A stretch of 15,438 nucleotides of DNA from Clostridia bacterium (GTDB taxonomy: Bacteria > Bacillota > Clostridia > Christensenellales > Aristaeellaceae): the NCBI GenBank assembly GCA_016296675.1, contig JAEDIV010000050.1, forward strand, positions 1 to 15,438, given 5' to 3'. A program made the position numbers and the translations under genes. This document shows positions 14,183 to 15,438 of the stretch, piece by piece. The stretch's first letter is position 1. Each line of letters begins with the position of its first letter. The notes under the pieces are model-generated. The model saw only the letters and a program-made list of their open reading frames with translations. It did no database searches and was not told the DNA's origin.

Positions 14183-14388
14183 CATAAAACGCTGTACCAC
14201 TTCCGTTCATCGGTGAAACACCGACCTCACACGCGCGTTCACGGGCGCACCCGGACGGAACTACACACCAAAAGGCTTCGCCCCGCCAACTCAGGGATGT
14301 ATTCGCGTTCCTCTATCCTTCCGCCTCGCACCAACCGGCGTATCTCTTGAGAACTCAAAAAACGCTACTTCTTCCCGTCTCAGCAATT
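14150..14388 (-). promoter_or_regulatory. T-box riboswitch leader, tRNA-Tyr (UAC specifier)
   Basis: This leader of about 240 bases senses the charging of tRNA-Tyr. In Stem I, the helix GGGA/TCCC (14376-14373 with 14297-14294) and the helix GCGTT/AACGC (14365-14361 with 14309-14305) enclose a textbook specifier loop. Its left side is AGAAGTA (S-turn) and its right side is GAA-TAC-A, with the Tyr codon TAC at 14301-14299. A GGTTGGTGCGAGG segment fits the distal loop region. Stem III-like hairpin TCGGTG/CACCGA is at 14224-14210. The T-box AAGTGGTACAGCG (14202-14190) offers UGGU to the ACCA end of tRNA. GGAAG (14204-14200) pairs with CTTCC (14179-14175) as antiterminator, competing with the terminator. 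It controls the aminotransferase, tyrS and probably the genes behind. Confidence 0.95.
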
Positions 14389-14394
14389 AAAAAC

Positions 14395-14424
14395 ACTATA
14401 CCACATTCATTTTGATCTTGTCAA
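14395..14424 (-). promoter_or_regulatory. Sigma-A promoter of the T-box operon
   Basis: On the minus strand, TTGACA (14424-14419) and TATAGT (14400-14395) are separated by 18 bases, with a TGG extended -10. Transcription should begin near 14388, just ahead of Stem I of the T-box leader. Confidence 0.85.
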
Positions 14425-14767
14425 TCGAAATTCAATATTTAACCGCGGAAAACAGAGTAAAGCCCCATCATTCTATCGAATAACTATTTCACGATTGACG
14501 CTGAAGTATGTATCATCTTAAGCAAGGAAAGGAAATTAGAAGTCTTGCCGCCGGGCTGAGCGATATTCTACGAGGTCGAACTAATAGAGATCATCGCAGG
14601 AACCTTCTTTATCTGCGCTGACCCGTGGGAGAGCGAACACTTTGAATGCCTGACCGATGATCAGACGAAGGAATATGCTGAACAGTTTATAGCCGCCCTG
14701 TCCGCAGTGAAGCCCTTTTCTTCCAGCTGCTTAACTACATAATCGAGCTTTGCAGTGCACCATCATC
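14425..14767. other. Intergenic gap between the T-box promoter and the guaB terminator
   Basis: These 343 bases hold no intact gene. The only coding-like content is the plus-strand relic at 14560-14742. On the opposite strand over 14655-14760, a stop-bounded frame reads KLDYVVKQLEEKGFTADRAA, which is protein-like but has no start and is unassigned. The first 100 bases show no clear promoter or repeat. I found no flanking direct repeats or tRNA that would mark an attachment site. Confidence 0.5.
14560..14742 (+). pseudogene. Decayed fragment resembling DUF3846 protein of conjugative elements
   Basis: The frame is open from 14560 (after TGA at 14557) to TAA at 14740, without a credible start codon or ribosome binding site. 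It contains EIIAGTFFICADPWESEHF (about 14584-14640), then ECLTDDQTKEYAEQF. This resembles the conserved middle of DUF3846 proteins carried by integrative and conjugative elements of gut Firmicutes (IIAGTFFIC...SF.SL....KY...F). The expected continuation is replaced by unrelated residues, so it looks like a relic. The match is from memory of the family, not from a search. Confidence 0.4.
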
Positions 14768-14802
14768 AAAAGAAAAGGAGCTACCCTTATAGGTAACTCC
14801 TT
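14768..14802 (-). terminator. Intrinsic terminator of guaB
   Basis: An 11 bp stem (14792-14802 with 14775-14785, including one G-T pair) with a 6-base loop is followed on the minus strand by TTTTCTTTT. It starts six bases after the guaB stop codon. Confidence 0.92.
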
Positions 14803-14808
14803 AATGCA

Positions 14809-15438
14809 TTACATTCTGGAATAGTTCGGCGCTTCCTTGGTGATGGAGATGTCGTGGGGATGGCTTTCTACGAGGCCAGCGGAGGTGATGCGGATGAACT
14901 CGCCGTTTTTCTTGAGTTCTTCGATGGTTCTGCAGCCGCAGTAGCCCATGCCGCTTCTCAGGCCGCCCATCAGCTGGAAGATGGTATCGGTGATCGGGCC
15001 CTTGAAGGGAACGCGGCCTTCTACGCCTTCGGGAACGAGCTTCTTCTGGCCTTCCTGGAAGTAGCGGTCCTTGCTGCCCTGCGCCATGGCGGCGAGGGAG
15101 CCCATGCCTCTGTAGACCTTGAAGGAGCGGCCCTGATAGATTTCGGTTTCTCCGGGGCTTTCCTCGGTGCCGGCAAAGAGGCTACCGAGCATGACGGCGC
15201 TTGCGCCGGCTGCGATGGCCTTTACGATGTCGCCGGAGTACTTGATGCCGCCGTCAGCGATGACGGGTTTTCCGAACTTGGCAGCTTCTTCTGCGCAGTC
15301 CATGACAGCGGTGACCTGAGGTACGCCAACGCCGGCGACCACGCGGGTGGTGCAGATGGAGCCGGGGCCGATGCCGACCTTGACAACGTCCGCGCCGGCC
15401 TGGATGAGGTCGTGGGTAGCGGCGGCGGTGGCGACGTT
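14809..15438 (-). CDS. guaB: IMP dehydrogenase, C-terminal part (N-terminus outside window)
   Basis: GuaB oxidises IMP to XMP with NAD, the first step of guanine nucleotide synthesis. The window holds the last 209 residues; the frame is open to the right edge. Visible are VGIGPGSICTT with the catalytic cysteine (codon at 15352-15354), ADGGIKYSGD and VMLGSLFAGTEESPGE of the phosphate-binding half of the barrel, YRGMGSLAAM, the mobile flap with the catalytic Arg-Tyr pair in SKDRYFQ, and the C-terminal GGLRSGMGYCGCRTIEEL. The end (HDISITKEAPNYSRM) is the usual one, so the C-terminus is intact. Codon use is strongly C/G-ending, in line with high expression. A strong terminator follows directly, so it is not joined to the T-box operon. 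Confidence 0.98.
   Translation of the reverse strand, partial: NVATAAATHDLIQAGADVVKVGIGPGSICTTRVVAGVGVPQVTAVMDCAEEAAKFGKPVIADGGIKYSGDIVKAIAAGASAVMLGSLFAGTEESPGETEIYQGRSFKVYRGMGSLAAMAQGSKDRYFQEGQKKLVPEGVEGRVPFKGPITDTIFQLMGGLRSGMGYCGCRTIEELKKNGEFIRITSAGLVESHPHDISITKEAPNYSRM

Noticed and set aside
14072..14350. Plus-strand open frame over the T-box leader
   Set aside because: The region is explained by the T-box RNA on the minus strand; the frame has no motif or start signal.
14508..14618. Short plus-strand frame starting MYHLKQGKEIRSLAAGLSDI
   Set aside because: It is short, has no ribosome site, and overlaps the DUF3846-like frame out of phase; probably chance or part of the relic.

Overview
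The window reads as a chromosomal stretch of a Bacillota (Firmicutes), most likely of clostridial type. The reasons are a tRNA-Tyr T-box leader, strong GGAGG ribosome binding sites, a mraZ-ftsL-PBP start of the division/cell-wall cluster, and gene families common in anaerobic Firmicutes. No species can be named from the sequence. All genes but one lie on the minus strand, so transcription runs from high to low coordinates. There are no rRNA or tRNA genes, CRISPR arrays or intact mobile elements.

From right to left: (1) 14809-15438 is the C-terminal half of guaB (IMP dehydrogenase), closed by a strong intrinsic terminator. (2) About 14425-14767 is a gap without an intact gene. It holds a decayed plus-strand fragment resembling DUF3846 proteins of conjugative elements. 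(3) 14150-14424 is a sigma-A promoter followed by a complete T-box leader with a UAC (Tyr) specifier, a T-box motif and a terminator. (4) 3981-14130 is a tightly packed run of 13 genes: class I aminotransferase, tyrS, yigZ, MFS transporter, RluA-type pseudouridine synthase, GNAT acetyltransferase, two Cof-type HAD phosphatases, trmL, a one-TM small protein, a family 4 uracil-DNA glycosylase, a UDG-like protein lacking Fe-S cysteines, and a GNAT/YghO-like protein. Many start and stop codons overlap. A second good promoter directly abuts the trmL stop codon and can drive the last four genes separately.

(5) 3426-3896 is the only plus-strand gene, a secreted CAP/SCP-domain protein with its own promoter. 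(6) 2210-3291 is a two-gene unit, an acidic-tailed zinc-ribbon protein and a metallophosphoesterase, ended by an intrinsic terminator. (7) 1-2072 is the head of the dcw cluster: promoter, a MraZ-type operator of four TGGNG repeats, mraZ, an FtsL-like protein and a class B penicillin-binding protein that runs off the left edge. The usual rsmH (mraW) between mraZ and ftsL is missing.

The clearest functional reading is that uncharged tRNA-Tyr switches on the aminotransferase and tyrS together. This suggests the aminotransferase makes tyrosine (4-hydroxyphenylpyruvate transamination), with several tRNA/rRNA modification and housekeeping genes travelling behind. The most unusual structures are two perfect 11-12 bp terminator-like inverted repeats inside the last gene of this run, and the extra competing helix in the T-box leader.
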